Positions 9,266 through 17,579 of a stretch of DNA of 36,307 nucleotides are shown piece by piece (position 1 is the stretch's first letter; each line of letters opens with the position of its first letter). Both the position numbers and the translations under genes were made by a program. The stretch comes from Bryobacterales bacterium (lineage in GTDB: Bacteria; Acidobacteriota; Terriglobia; Bryobacterales; Bryobacteraceae). Under the pieces are notes generated by a model. That model saw only the letters and a program-made list of their open reading frames with translations. It was not told where the DNA came from and did no database searches. The stretch covers positions 1-36,307 of the forward strand of contig DAIDJK010000129.1 in NCBI GenBank assembly GCA_027450225.1. Reading direction: 5' to 3'.

Positions 9266-9296
9266 GCAACTGCAGCTATAGGCAACTGCAGCTATA
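9266..9296 (+). repeat. 15-bp tandem direct repeat before the FadR-type gene
   Basis: GCAACTGCAGCTATA is present at 9266-9280 and 9282-9296, a 16-bp period. Each unit contains the palindrome CTGCAG. It is about 40 bp before the regulator start, where an autoregulatory operator would be expected. Function is inference. Confidence 0.6.
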
Positions 9297-9336
9297 TCTG
9301 GCGTGGCCTAACTTTTGATATGCTTCTTGCACTTGC

Positions 9337-10032
9337 ATGGTTGTACGGAAGCCACGAGACCTGACTCACACGATAATCGGCGGCCTGCGTGACATGATCA
9401 CGGAAGGCAAACTCCAGCCGGGCAGCAGACTGCCACCGGAGCGCGAACTGGCGCGGCAATTTGGCGTGAACCGCGCCTCCGTGCGGCAGGCGCTGAAAGC
9501 GCTGGACGTGATGGGGATCGTTCACCAGCGGGTAGGCGATGGCACGTATCTGACGCATGACGCGTCAACCACGCTGCGGGCGCCGCTCGACTTTCTGATC
9601 CTGGTGGATGGCATCACCATCCAGGAACTGTTCGAGGCGCGCCGCATTGTGGAGCCGGAACTCGCCGCGCGCGCGGCCAAGCGGCGCTCCGACAAAGACA
9701 TGGAAGACCTCGGGGAAGCGCTCGACGCGATGCGGTTGAGCCTCGAAGCCGACAGCGTGGACGAGCTTGCCGAGCACGATCTGCGGTTCCACGAAATCAT
9801 CTGGCGCGCTTCGGGCAATCGCGTCTGCCACCGCATGTTCTCGTCCCTGCAGCGGATCATGTCCCGGAGCATTCAGGTAACGTCGCTGTTGCGGGATGGC
9901 GGCACGCCGCTCTCCGCGCACCAGGCGCTTTACTACGCAATCGAAGCCGGCGATCCGCTGAAGGCGCGGCAGATCATGACCGAGCATCTGATCCAGGGCG
10001 AAGGCACGCTGCAGAAGAGCGCCGTCGAGTAA
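9337..10032 (+). CDS. GntR-family transcriptional regulator, FadR/FCD subgroup
   Basis: A 231-residue regulator. The N-terminal GntR winged helix reads LRDMITEGKLQPGSRLPPER followed by ELARQFGVNRASVRQALKALDVMGIV. The C-terminal all-helical FCD domain starts near FEARRIVEPELAARAA and carries the metal-ligand pattern of the family (E/D...HDLRFHEIIWRASGN...SAHQALYYAIEAGDPLKARQIMTEHL). FCD regulators usually sense carboxylic acids or sugar acids and repress catabolic operons; the oxidoreductase operon at 11-14 kb and the enolase-superfamily gene at 33 kb are possible but unproven targets. Its 3' end overlaps the convergent SRPBCC-like gene by 59 bases. Confidence 0.92.
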   Translation: MVVRKPRDLTHTIIGGLRDMITEGKLQPGSRLPPERELARQFGVNRASVRQALKALDVMGIVHQRVGDGTYLTHDASTTLRAPLDFLILVDGITIQELFEARRIVEPELAARAAKRRSDKDMEDLGEALDAMRLSLEADSVDELAEHDLRFHEIIWRASGNRVCHRMFSSLQRIMSRSIQVTSLLRDGGTPLSAHQALYYAIEAGDPLKARQIMTEHLIQGEGTLQKSAVE

Positions 10033-10690
10033 GCCGCCGGGCTTCGTGGCGCACAGCCAGCAGCGCCGCTTTGCGAATCAGTTTCACGCCGGGCCATACG
10101 ATTGCCCAGTATCGGCGGAACCTGCGCCGCGCGCATTCGTCCGTGGCGGCCGCGCGGGTTTCGGTGAGCGCCACAGAGATTTGCCCGCCGACGGGTTTGG
10201 CCCGCAGAACCCAGGCGATTTTTACGAATCCGGGCTCGCGGAAGCCCGCAAACCGGGCCGGCGGAAGACTCCTGAATTGCGGGCTGGCCGTCCATGGCTG
10301 CGTCGCCGCTCCGAAGACGATGACGCGGCCGGGTTCTTCGGCCAGCACTCCCCAGCCCCACTGGCGGGCCTGTTCGACCAGAGGCAGGCCGGCGCTCGCC
10401 GGGCGCTCGAGCAGCGCAATCTGCCGGAGGCGAAAGATCGCGCGGATCAGCGCGGAACGCTCGAGCTCGAGACCGCACGCGGCCTGGTATGCGATCTCGG
10501 CGGGCGCATCAACCCGGATGGAATCGCGTTCGATCACATCGTAGTCCGGCATGTAAACTTCGAGCAGCGGATCGCCATCCGCAGCGGCGGTCTTCCGCCC
10601 GAAGCGGCGCCACCCGGTCGCCGCAACCACGCCGCAAACGCAGATTGCCGCTGCGCCGCCAATGGCGGCAGCCACCCGAAGCGCCCGCAT
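9974..10690 (-). CDS. Membrane-anchored SRPBCC-like protein
   Basis: A 238-residue protein with an N-terminal hydrophobic segment (about residues 5-25, VAAAIGGAAAICVCGVVAA), likely a signal anchor. The body reads like a START/SRPBCC lipid- or ligand-binding fold: DSIRVDAPAEIAYQAACG at the first strand and helix, RVIVFGAATQPW in the middle, and a C-terminal helix RRYWAIVWPGVKLIRKAAL. Ligand unknown. The opposite strand has a long open frame over the same bases, but it shows no domain character. The C-terminal 20 residues overlap the convergent FadR-type gene, so a slightly different end or a recent extension is possible. Confidence 0.72.
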   Translation of the reverse strand: MRALRVAAAIGGAAAICVCGVVAATGWRRFGRKTAAADGDPLLEVYMPDYDVIERDSIRVDAPAEIAYQAACGLELERSALIRAIFRLRQIALLERPASAGLPLVEQARQWGWGVLAEEPGRVIVFGAATQPWTASPQFRSLPPARFAGFREPGFVKIAWVLRAKPVGGQISVALTETRAAATDECARRRFRRYWAIVWPGVKLIRKAALLAVRHEARRLTRRRSSAACLRPGSDARS

Positions 10691-10771
10691 CGCTTTCGTC
10701 GCCGTGATGTCTGATTATTGCGAAACCCGCGCCTCCGCGGCTATTGGCATTCGGAACGCAATGATATTGAC

Positions 10772-11191
10772 ATGCGCACTCTTGCCTTTCTCCTCACCGC
10801 GGCGGTGGCGTGCTGTTCCGCTCAAACGTGGTCAGGCGACCTGATCGACCCCGGCTGTTTCGCCACCGAGCAGCACAACGTTCCGCCGACGGACACGATG
10901 ACGTCCGTCGATCAGGATGTGAATGCCGAAATCCGCTACTGCACGGCGAAGGCGAAGACGAAATCCTTCGCGCTGATCCTGCCGGACAACACGGTGCTCC
11001 CGTTTGATGCGGCCGGCAATGCCAAAGCGGCCGGGTTCGTCCGCACCCACCGCCGCAAAGAACCGCTCCGCGTCACCGTTACAGGCGCCCGGACCGGTCA
11101 ACTGCTTGCCGTGCAATCGATCGTTATGAATGCCCCAGCACGGGATGCGGCTGATACGGCTCCTCGAGCGACTGCATCTCCTCGGCCGTAA
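10772..11191 (+). CDS. Small exported protein of unknown function
   Basis: A 139-residue protein with a signal peptide (MRTLAFLLTAAVACCSAQ, probable cleavage after SAQ). The mature part has two cysteines (DPGCF and RYCTA) that could form a disulfide, and a small beta-rich region (SFALILPDNTVLPFDAAGN...LRVTVTGARTGQLLAVQSI). I do not recognise a named family. The ATG at 10772 is chosen over an in-frame start at 10718 because it begins the signal peptide. The last 23 codons overlap the convergent aldo/keto reductase gene and look like a run-on tail. Confidence 0.68.
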   Translation: MRTLAFLLTAAVACCSAQTWSGDLIDPGCFATEQHNVPPTDTMTSVDQDVNAEIRYCTAKAKTKSFALILPDNTVLPFDAAGNAKAAGFVRTHRRKEPLRVTVTGARTGQLLAVQSIVMNAPARDAADTAPRATASPRP

Positions 11192-12107
11192 GCTTCACGT
11201 CGAGCGCCGCCAGCGCTTCATCGAGGTGCTTCATCCTGCTTGCCCCGATGATCGGCGCCGTCACGCCCGGTTTGTGCAGAATCCACGCGAGCGCTACCTG
11301 TGCGTTCGAAAGCCCGCGTTTCCGAGCAATTTCGGTCAACCGGTCCACAACGGTGAAGTCCGATGGCCGGTAGTAGAGCTTGTGCGAGAAATCGTCCGTC
11401 TTCGCACGAGTGGTCTCGCCTTTCGAATCCGCGTTCCGGTTACCGGCCAGGAATCCGCGCGCGAGCGGGCTCCACGGAATCAGTCCGATTCCCTGATCGA
11501 GGCAAAGCGGAATCATTTCGCGCTCTTCTTCGCGATAGACCAGGTTGTAATGATCCTGCATGGTGACGAACCGCGTCAGGCCCATCGCATCGGCGGTGTA
11601 AAGCATCTTCGCGAACTGCCACGCATACATCGATGACGCGCCGATATAGAGCGCCTTGCCCTGCTTCACCACGTCATCGAGCGCTTCGAGCGTCTCCTCG
11701 ACCGGCGTATCTTTATCGAAGCGGTGAATCTGATAGAGATCCACATAGTCCATTCCCAGCCGTCGTAGACTGTTATCGATCGCATGGTGAATGTGTTTCT
11801 TCGACAGGCCGCGGTCGTTCGGCTGATCGCTCATCGGGCTGAATACCTTCGTCGCCACCACCAGCCGGTCCCGCGGGATACCGGAATCGCGCAGCGCCCG
11901 GCCGGTAATCTCTTCGCTCACGCCCAGCGAATACACATCGGCGGTGTCGACAAAGTTGATTCCCGCGTCGAGAGCGCGTTTGAAAAAAGGCTTCGATTCA
12001 GCCTCCTCGAGGACCCATTCGCGCCATTTCTTCGAGCCGTAGGTCATTGTGCCGAGGCAAAGGCGCGACACTTTGAGTCCGGTGGATCCCAGTCTTACGT
12101 ATTCCAT
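11124..12107 (-). CDS. Aldo/keto reductase
   Basis: A 327-residue NADPH-dependent (beta/alpha)8-barrel oxidoreductase. The catalytic tetrad is visible as D54 and Y59 (VDTADVYS), K87 (VVATKV) and H128 (LYQIHRF). The N-terminus MEYVRLGSTGLKVSRLCLGTM and the cofactor loop near GVTAPIIGAS are typical of the family. It is the last gene of a three-gene minus-strand operon: SDR, zinc alcohol dehydrogenase, then this gene after a 33-bp gap. The operon suggests interconversion of a polyol or sugar; the substrate cannot be read from sequence. Confidence 0.94.
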   Translation of the reverse strand: MEYVRLGSTGLKVSRLCLGTMTYGSKKWREWVLEEAESKPFFKRALDAGINFVDTADVYSLGVSEEITGRALRDSGIPRDRLVVATKVFSPMSDQPNDRGLSKKHIHHAIDNSLRRLGMDYVDLYQIHRFDKDTPVEETLEALDDVVKQGKALYIGASSMYAWQFAKMLYTADAMGLTRFVTMQDHYNLVYREEEREMIPLCLDQGIGLIPWSPLARGFLAGNRNADSKGETTRAKTDDFSHKLYYRPSDFTVVDRLTEIARKRGLSNAQVALAWILHKPGVTAPIIGASRMKHLDEALAALDVKLTAEEMQSLEEPYQPHPVLGHS

Positions 12108-12140
12108 GCGTATTCTTCCTCGCGTGCCTGTTGTTCAGGC

Positions 12141-13163
12141 CTATTCTTCGAGCGACACCTGTATCTTGACGAAGGCTCCCGGATCGTTGCTCCATTGCTC
12201 GATGGCGGCGCCCGCGTAATCGAGTGACGTCACGCGGGAGATAATCCGATCGACGGGGAAGCGTTCCTGCTGGAGCGCAGCAATTACCGCGCCGAACTCA
12301 TCGAGCGCATTGCGCGATCCCAGAATGTCGAGTTCCTTCAACAGGAAGAATCTGGTTTCGTACTCGACCGGCTCCTTCGCGTATCCAACGTAAACAACTC
12401 GTCCCGTATAAGCCACTTCTTCGATCGCCGCGCGGAACGTCGCCGCCGTCCCCACGGCTTCGATCACCACATCCGGCCCCAGACCATCCGTCAGTTCCGC
12501 GAGGGAGTTGTGCAAATCGTCTTTCGCGCTGTTGATCACATGCGCTGCGCCGGCTTCGGATGCGACGGCCAGCTTGCGGTCATCCACGTCAATCGCAATC
12601 GTCCGGGCGCCACGGAACGACGATGCGGAGATCGCCCCCAGGCCCACAACGCCGCAACCGATCACGGCCACTGTGTCTTCCCGGACCACGCGTCCGCGCG
12701 CCGCCGCATGGAATCCCACCGAAAGCGGCTCCACCACGCTCAGCTCGCGGATCGACAGCCCTTCCGCCACGTAGAGCTTCGACCATGGTGCGAGAAAATA
12801 CTCCGTCATCGCGCCTTCACGCTGCACGCCGAGCGTCTGGTTGAACTGGCACGCATTCGGCCGCCCGCGTTTGCAGGACGCGCACTTGCCGCAGTTGGTG
12901 TAGGGTGAGAGCGTCACGTTCATGCCCGGGCGGAAGCGCGCGGGCACGTTCTTTCCTGTCTCTTCGATGGTGGCCGCCACTTCATGGCCGGGAATTCGCG
13001 GATAGGAAACCAGTGGATTGCGGCCGCGAAACGTGCTCAGGTCCGTGCCGCACATGCCGACGCGGCGCGTCCGGAGCAGCACTTCGTCAGGGCCCGGAGC
13101 CGCCGGCCGCGGAATTTCGGCGACATGCGTTTTTCCGGGCGCCTCGATCACCAGCGCGCGCAT
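12141..13163 (-). CDS. Zinc-dependent alcohol dehydrogenase (MDR family)
   Basis: A 340-residue medium-chain dehydrogenase. C38 (MCGTD) and H60-E61 (PGHE) are catalytic-zinc ligands; the structural-zinc lobe has C91, C94, C97 and C105. The Rossmann motif VIGCGVVGLGAI binds NAD(P). It resembles sorbitol, threonine or galactitol-phosphate dehydrogenases more than ethanol dehydrogenases. Its ATG directly abuts the TAA of the upstream SDR gene (no intergenic base), so it is translationally coupled. It ends with TAG, one of several genuine amber stops in this window. Confidence 0.94.
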   Translation of the reverse strand: MRALVIEAPGKTHVAEIPRPAAPGPDEVLLRTRRVGMCGTDLSTFRGRNPLVSYPRIPGHEVAATIEETGKNVPARFRPGMNVTLSPYTNCGKCASCKRGRPNACQFNQTLGVQREGAMTEYFLAPWSKLYVAEGLSIRELSVVEPLSVGFHAAARGRVVREDTVAVIGCGVVGLGAISASSFRGARTIAIDVDDRKLAVASEAGAAHVINSAKDDLHNSLAELTDGLGPDVVIEAVGTAATFRAAIEEVAYTGRVVYVGYAKEPVEYETRFFLLKELDILGSRNALDEFGAVIAALQQERFPVDRIISRVTSLDYAGAAIEQWSNDPGAFVKIQVSLEE

Positions 13164-13943
13164 TTAAGTATTCACTCCCGAGGCAAGGAAGCCTCCATCC
13201 ACGGCGATCGCCTGCCCAGTGATGTAGCTGGCGGAATCCGAAGCAAGCAGGACAGCGGCGCCGATCAGCTCTTCCGTCTTTCCGAAGCGCCCCATCGGCG
13301 TACGCGCCAGAAATTCCCTGCCGCGCGCGGTACCGTCGAGCAGCGCGGCGTTGAGATCCGTGCGGAACACCCCGGGCGCGATGGCGTTCACGTTGATGCC
13401 TTCGCGGGACCATTCGACCGCCAGACTGCGCGTCAGCGAAAGCACCGCGGCTTTTGAGGCGCTGTAGGCCGCGACTTCATAGAGCGACACGAACGAGCTG
13501 AGCGACGCGATGTTGATGATGCGCCCGCGGCCGCTCGCCTTCAGCGGCTCATAAAAGGACTGGCAGCACCGCAGAATTCCCGTGAGATTCGTATCCAGGA
13601 TGCCGCCCCATTCCTCTTCCGAGAGGTTTTTGGTCGGCGTGCGTTTCGTGCGGCCGGCGGCGTTGAGCAAAATGTCCACGCGCCCGAACTTTGCCATCAC
13701 GGCATCGCGCAGCGCGTCGATCGATTTGCGATCCGCCACATCCACCGTGTGCGCCAGCGTTCGCCGGCTCTCCTCTTCGATGCGCGCGGCGACTTCGTTC
13801 ACCATCTCTTCGCGCCGTCCGGTGGCGACCACGTCGGCGCCAGCCTGCGCGAAACCTATGGCAAGCGTGCGTCCGATGCCGGACGTCCCCCCGACGACGA
13901 CCGCGACACGGCCGCTCAGGTCAGTAAAATTCTTCAGGCTCAT
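13164..13943 (-). CDS. Short-chain dehydrogenase/reductase
   Basis: A 259-residue classical SDR. The cofactor motif GGTSGIG is at 18-24, the motif LLNAAG follows, the catalytic Ser is in INIASLSSF and the Tyr/Lys pair in YSASK. The C-terminal region (ELIGAAVLLASDSASYITGQ, then AIAVDGG) is typical of 3-oxoacyl reductase or gluconate 5-dehydrogenase-like enzymes. The frame is open upstream to 14726 but that part reads as shadow of the opposite gene, so the ATG at 13943 is used. First gene of the SDR-ADH-AKR operon. Confidence 0.94.
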   Translation of the reverse strand: MSLKNFTDLSGRVAVVVGGTSGIGRTLAIGFAQAGADVVATGRREEMVNEVAARIEEESRRTLAHTVDVADRKSIDALRDAVMAKFGRVDILLNAAGRTKRTPTKNLSEEEWGGILDTNLTGILRCCQSFYEPLKASGRGRIINIASLSSFVSLYEVAAYSASKAAVLSLTRSLAVEWSREGINVNAIAPGVFRTDLNAALLDGTARGREFLARTPMGRFGKTEELIGAAVLLASDSASYITGQAIAVDGGFLASGVNT

Positions 13944-14114
13944 TCTCGGGAAGAGATTATCAGAGGCAAGATGACGCCCCCGGTCGCCTGCATCGCGCGG
14001 TAAAATCGTGCGCCATGGAATTCGCGGCGGGCCGGACATTGTGAAAACCCGGGCGAAGCCCGATCGCCAAATCGAGTGGATGGTCTGGCATGGCCGCCTG
14101 CTAGAATTCAGGCG

Positions 14115-14936
14115 ATGCGAAGATCGCGAATCGCCGCATGCTGGTTCGCGATCGCGCTGCCGGTTTGCGCGCAGGAGCAGGCCGCTGTTCTGGCGAATTC
14201 CGGCGACCCCATCCATGCGCCTTTCGCCTGCACCTCCGAAAATCTCGACTGGGCCGGGCTTGCCTGCTCGGAAGACGATCCCTGCGCCATCTACCTCGAA
14301 CTGAACGCCATCGCGGGGGTGGGGCAGAAGATTTTCCTCGCGGGCGATCTGCATGCGCAATCGGCCACCCTGTCCTCCATCCTGCTCTCGACCGACGACA
14401 ACGGCCTGACCTGGAAAGAACCGGCGGCCCGCGTGCGCGGCGCCTCTCTCGATCAGGCGCAGTTCCTCGATGCCGGACACGGATGGATCGCCGGCGAGAC
14501 CGTCAATCCGCTGGCGCGCGATCCTTTCTTTCTGATCACGAGCGATGGGGGCGCAAGCTGGCGCAACCGCGCAGTCACGGACGACGGCGGCCCCGGCTCC
14601 GTGCAGCGCTTCCGCTTCGATTCGCCACAGCATGGTGAACTTCTCATCGATTCGGGACCCGGCGCCGAAGGTGGCCGCTATCGCGAATACGAAACCGACA
14701 CCGCGGGCGATTCCTGGAGCCTTCACGCTTCCACTGCCGCGCCGCCGAAGCCCCTGGCTGCCCCGCAGGGCGATTCCGACTACCGGATCACGTCCGGCCG
14801 CGATTCCTATCGCATCGAGCGCCGTACGGGCGCGATGTGGGCGCCGGTCGCGTCCTTCGCCGTGATCGCCACGACCTGCAAATCCGCCCAGCCTTCCCCG
14901 GAGCCGGCGCCCGCCGCGCAGAAAGATCAGGATTGA
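14115..14936 (+). CDS. Exported BNR/photosystem-assembly-like repeat protein
   Basis: A 273-residue protein with a signal peptide (MRRSRIAACWFAIALPVCAQ). The body has sialidase/BNR-type Asp-box repeats: STDDNGLTWKEP, TSDGGASWRN and TDTAGDSWSL, plus AGHGWIAGE, the pattern of Ycf48-like beta-propellers. Two Cys-rich sites near the N-terminus (FACTSENLDWAGLACSEDDPC) may be disulfide bonded. It is too short for a full seven-bladed propeller. The stop codon overlaps the start of the next gene as TTGA, so the two are coupled; an unexpected pairing for an exported protein. Confidence 0.82.
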   Translation: MRRSRIAACWFAIALPVCAQEQAAVLANSGDPIHAPFACTSENLDWAGLACSEDDPCAIYLELNAIAGVGQKIFLAGDLHAQSATLSSILLSTDDNGLTWKEPAARVRGASLDQAQFLDAGHGWIAGETVNPLARDPFFLITSDGGASWRNRAVTDDGGPGSVQRFRFDSPQHGELLIDSGPGAEGGRYREYETDTAGDSWSLHASTAAPPKPLAAPQGDSDYRITSGRDSYRIERRTGAMWAPVASFAVIATTCKSAQPSPEPAPAAQKDQD

Positions 14937-16519
14937 AGCGGACCCAGGCCACTGCGGCGGACCTTGAGGTTTTCCGCAACATCTTCACCTCCATCGCCGA
15001 TGAGATGGGAACCGTTCTGCGGCGTACCGCCTTCAGCGTGAACATCAAGGAACGGCGCGATTATTCCTGCGCCGTTTACGACGCCGCAGGCGAAACCGTG
15101 GCCATGGGCGATCACATGCCCGTGCATCTCGGGGCCATGCCGCTTTCCGTGCGCGCGGCTCTCGATGCCTGCCGCATCACGCCGCGCGACGTGGTCATTC
15201 TGAACGATCCTTTTCGCGGCGGCACCCACCTGCCGGACATCACTGCCGTCTCCGGCGTGTTCGCCAAAGGCGACAAAAAACCGGATTTCTTCGTCGCCAG
15301 CCGCGCGCACCACGCCGACGTCGGCGGCATGAGTCCGGGGTCGATGCCGCTGGCCCGCGAGATCTATCAGGAAGGGCTTCGCATCCCGCCGGTTTACCTC
15401 ATGCGCAACGGCCTCGAAGATCGCGGCGTGATGGAAATGATCCTCGCCAACGTCCGCACCCCGGAGGAACGGCGCGGCGATCTTCTCGCGCAGGTGATGG
15501 CGAACCGGCGCGGCGAAGCGCGCCTCGGCGAAATCACCGCGCGCTACGGAGCCGCCCGGGTAAAGCGGAATGCGTCCGCTCTGATGGATTACACCGAGCG
15601 CCTCGCGCGCGCCGCCATCCGCGAAATTCCGGACGGCGAATATTCCTTCGAGGATTTTCTCGATAACGACGGCATCGGCGCCGCACCGGTGCGGATTCGC
15701 GTGCTGATCAGGATCGCGGGCGAGCGCGCTGATGTCGATTTTACGGGTTCGAGCCCGCAGTGCGCCGGATCGGTGAACGCGAATTACGCCATCGCCATGT
15801 CGGCCGTCATGTACTGCTTCCGCTGCCTGATTCGCGCCCGGGCGCCGTACAACGCGGGCCTGATGCGTCCCATTCGGGTGATCGCGCCCGAGCGTTCCGT
15901 CGTGAACGCCGGTCTGCCGGCGGCGATGGCTGCCGGCAACGTCGAAACCTCGCAGCGCATCACGGACACGGTGCTGGGCGCGCTCGCAAAGGCCTTGCCG
16001 GACCGCATTCCCGCGGCCAGTTCCGGCACCATGAACAACCTGAGCTTCGGCGGATGGGATACGCGGCGCGGCCGCCCGTTCGCTTATTACGAAACCATCG
16101 CGGGCGGTATGGGGGCGTCGGCTGCGGGGGCCGGACGTTCCGCCACCCACTCGCACATGACCAACAGCTGGAATTCGCCCATCGAAGCCTTCGAGCACGA
16201 ATACCCGGTGCGCATCCGCTCCTATCGCATCCGCGGCGGATCAGGCGGGGCAGGAACGCATGCGGGCGGCGATGGCATCGTGCGCGAATTCGAATTTCTC
16301 GAACCGGTCGAAGCCACCATCCTTTCCGACCGCCGCCTGCGCGGACCCTGGGGACTCGCTGGCGGCAACCCGGGAACCCCCGGCATGAATCAGATCGTTC
16401 GAGGCGAAGAAACTGTCTCCGTAGCGGCCAAAGCGCGGTTCGAAATCCGCGCCGGCGATGTGTTGCGGATCGAGTCGCCAGGCGGAGGCGGCTGGGGCGC
16501 GCCGCCAGATGCCCGCTGA
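14933..16519 (+). CDS. Hydantoinase B / oxoprolinase family protein
   Basis: A 528-residue HyuB-like protein. These form ATP-dependent complexes with HyuA that open hydantoin, 5-oxoproline or acetone-type substrates. Family features: EEMGT-like N-terminus (SIADEMGTVLRRTAFSVNIKER), YSCAVYDAAGE, DVVILNDPFRGGTHLPD, ASRAHHADVGGMSPGSMP, then NVETSQRITD, and the C-terminal GG-rich part ending SPGGGGWG. The chosen start is TTG 14933, which overlaps the upstream TGA as TTGA; the frame is open further back but inside the propeller gene. No HyuA partner is encoded within this window, which is unusual because hyuA and hyuB are normally adjacent or fused. Confidence 0.93.
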   Translation: MKRTQATAADLEVFRNIFTSIADEMGTVLRRTAFSVNIKERRDYSCAVYDAAGETVAMGDHMPVHLGAMPLSVRAALDACRITPRDVVILNDPFRGGTHLPDITAVSGVFAKGDKKPDFFVASRAHHADVGGMSPGSMPLAREIYQEGLRIPPVYLMRNGLEDRGVMEMILANVRTPEERRGDLLAQVMANRRGEARLGEITARYGAARVKRNASALMDYTERLARAAIREIPDGEYSFEDFLDNDGIGAAPVRIRVLIRIAGERADVDFTGSSPQCAGSVNANYAIAMSAVMYCFRCLIRARAPYNAGLMRPIRVIAPERSVVNAGLPAAMAAGNVETSQRITDTVLGALAKALPDRIPAASSGTMNNLSFGGWDTRRGRPFAYYETIAGGMGASAAGAGRSATHSHMTNSWNSPIEAFEHEYPVRIRSYRIRGGSGGAGTHAGGDGIVREFEFLEPVEATILSDRRLRGPWGLAGGNPGTPGMNQIVRGEETVSVAAKARFEIRAGDVLRIESPGGGGWGAPPDAR

Positions 16520-16586
16520 AAAATTTCCGGCCCTTTTTTCGCCTCTCTCGCGCTCCAACAACTGAAGAAATCTGGATCGTACATTT

Positions 16587-16636
16587 GCCGCCGGGCCGGA
16601 AGTTGTCCAGAGTATTCGGCGCGGCGGCGTTTTTTT
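16587..16636 (+). terminator. Intrinsic terminator of the propeller-hyuB operon
   Basis: Arms GCCGCCGGGCCG (16587-16598) and CGGCGCGGCGGC (16617-16628) pair at 11 of 12 positions around an 18-base loop and are followed after one base by seven T (16630-16636). It lies 68 bases after the hyuB-like stop. The T-run is only on the plus-strand side. Confidence 0.75.
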
Positions 16637-16715
16637 ATGCAGCGGTCATTCCAGGAAATTCCGCCATGCGCGTATCGCGCTCCTGCGCGAGAATCTCCCC
16701 GAAATCGATCGGCAA

Positions 16716-17057
16716 TCAGCGGAAAGCCGGCTTTGCCGCGGATGATGGCGACGAAGTCCGGGATCGTGCCGGTTTCTCGATCGGATCGCGCCGCGGTTTC
16801 GAATCCGCCCAGACCGGCCGCGACAACTTGTCCGCCGAATTCGTCCGGAACTCAGCGTGTTTCAGCATCTTTTGTGAAACCGCGCCGCTTGACTGGTCAT
16901 CCAGAAAAACGGGTTTGGGCCGCGTGTGAAACCACGGCAAACCCCACTCGACCGCTGCTGCCGTGCCCGGCGCAAATGCGGTGAGTATCACGCATGCGGC
17001 AAGTCGGGCACACGTCGCGCGGTGGGTCGGAAGAATCGTTATCAGGTGATCCATCAT
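16716..17057 (-). CDS. Possible exported protein, perhaps frameshifted
   Basis: A 113-codon minus-strand frame. It has a convincing GGAG six bases before the ATG at 17057 and a signal-peptide-like start (LAACVILTAFAPGTAAA, probable cleavage before VEWG). After about residue 70 the sequence becomes Ser/Arg/Pro-rich and non-descript. In another minus frame, beginning about where quality drops, an open stretch reads VPDEFGGQVVAAGLGG and then IPDFVAIIRGKAGFPLIADR, which looks more protein-like. This suggests a decayed gene with a frameshift. No family recognised. The gene may equally be spurious. Confidence 0.3.
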   Translation of the reverse strand: MMDHLITILPTHRATCARLAACVILTAFAPGTAAAVEWGLPWFHTRPKPVFLDDQSSGAVSQKMLKHAEFRTNSADKLSRPVWADSKPRRDPIEKPARSRTSSPSSAAKPAFR

Positions 17058-17342
17058 TGCGATCTCCACAACTGATCGGCGTCAGCCGCCGCCACGCGGA
17101 CGCTCGGCCGCAGCCGACGGGCGGGGACGTTCTTCGTCTCCGTGCCTCTACTTATGCCGAACGGTGACGCCGAATGCAAGCCCCTTCCGCGGGCGACTGT
17201 GGTGATTCTGCACACGCGTGGATTGCGAGTCGTCACACCAGGTACCATCCGGTCTCTCAACCGCTTGTTTTTTCAATCCGGGAACCTTTGGCGAGCCTCA
17301 TGCAAATCAGGCAGTACCGCGACTGCGGAATCGAGGTTTCGT
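17058..17342. other. Region without a supported gene
   Basis: Between the doubtful minus-strand frame and the small membrane protein I see no credible coding sequence. Open frames here have no domain or signal features. It holds a possible promoter for the divergent frame and the ribosome binding site GAGG (17333-17336) of the next gene; a six-T run occurs near 17268. Confidence 0.4.
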
Positions 17343-17579
17343 TTGCGATTTTTCGCGATTACGAAGGCAGGTCTGATCGCAATTGCGCTGGCGGTGTTCA
17401 CGCTCTGGACGTGCATTGCCATGGAACGGGTCACGGTGAAGCGCGCCAATCTGGAGGCCCGGCGCACGCTGGAGCGTCTGGAGCGCCTGCGCAGACCCGC
17501 CGTTTCTGCTCCCGCTGAAGGTCCCGCGGCCCTGCCGTCCGCGCCGTCGTCTGCGCCCTCCCGTCCCACTGCCGGTTAA
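17343..17579 (+). CDS. Small single-pass membrane protein, TTG start
   Basis: A 78-residue protein with one membrane helix (AGLIAIALAVFTLWTCIAM, about residues 9-27), then a short charged helix (ANLEARRTLERLERLRR) and a Pro/Ala/Ser tail. The TTG at 17343 is decided by GAGG six bases upstream (17333-17336); the frame remains open to 17142, but upstream residues have no coherent character. Topology with a cytoplasmic N-terminus and a periplasmic coiled coil would resemble small FtsL/FtsB-like or envelope-spacer proteins, but no real homology was recognised. Confidence 0.62.
   Translation: MRFFAITKAGLIAIALAVFTLWTCIAMERVTVKRANLEARRTLERLERLRRPAVSAPAEGPAALPSAPSSAPSRPTAG

Noticed and set aside
10046-10714. 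Long plus-strand frame opposite the SRPBCC-like gene
   Set aside because: No signal peptide or motif, Arg/Gly-rich; the minus-strand frame has an anchor and fold features.
14050-14062. CGGGC-GAA-GCCCG hairpin between SDR and propeller genes
   Set aside because: Five-base stem with no T-run in GC-rich DNA; too weak to call a terminator or regulatory site.
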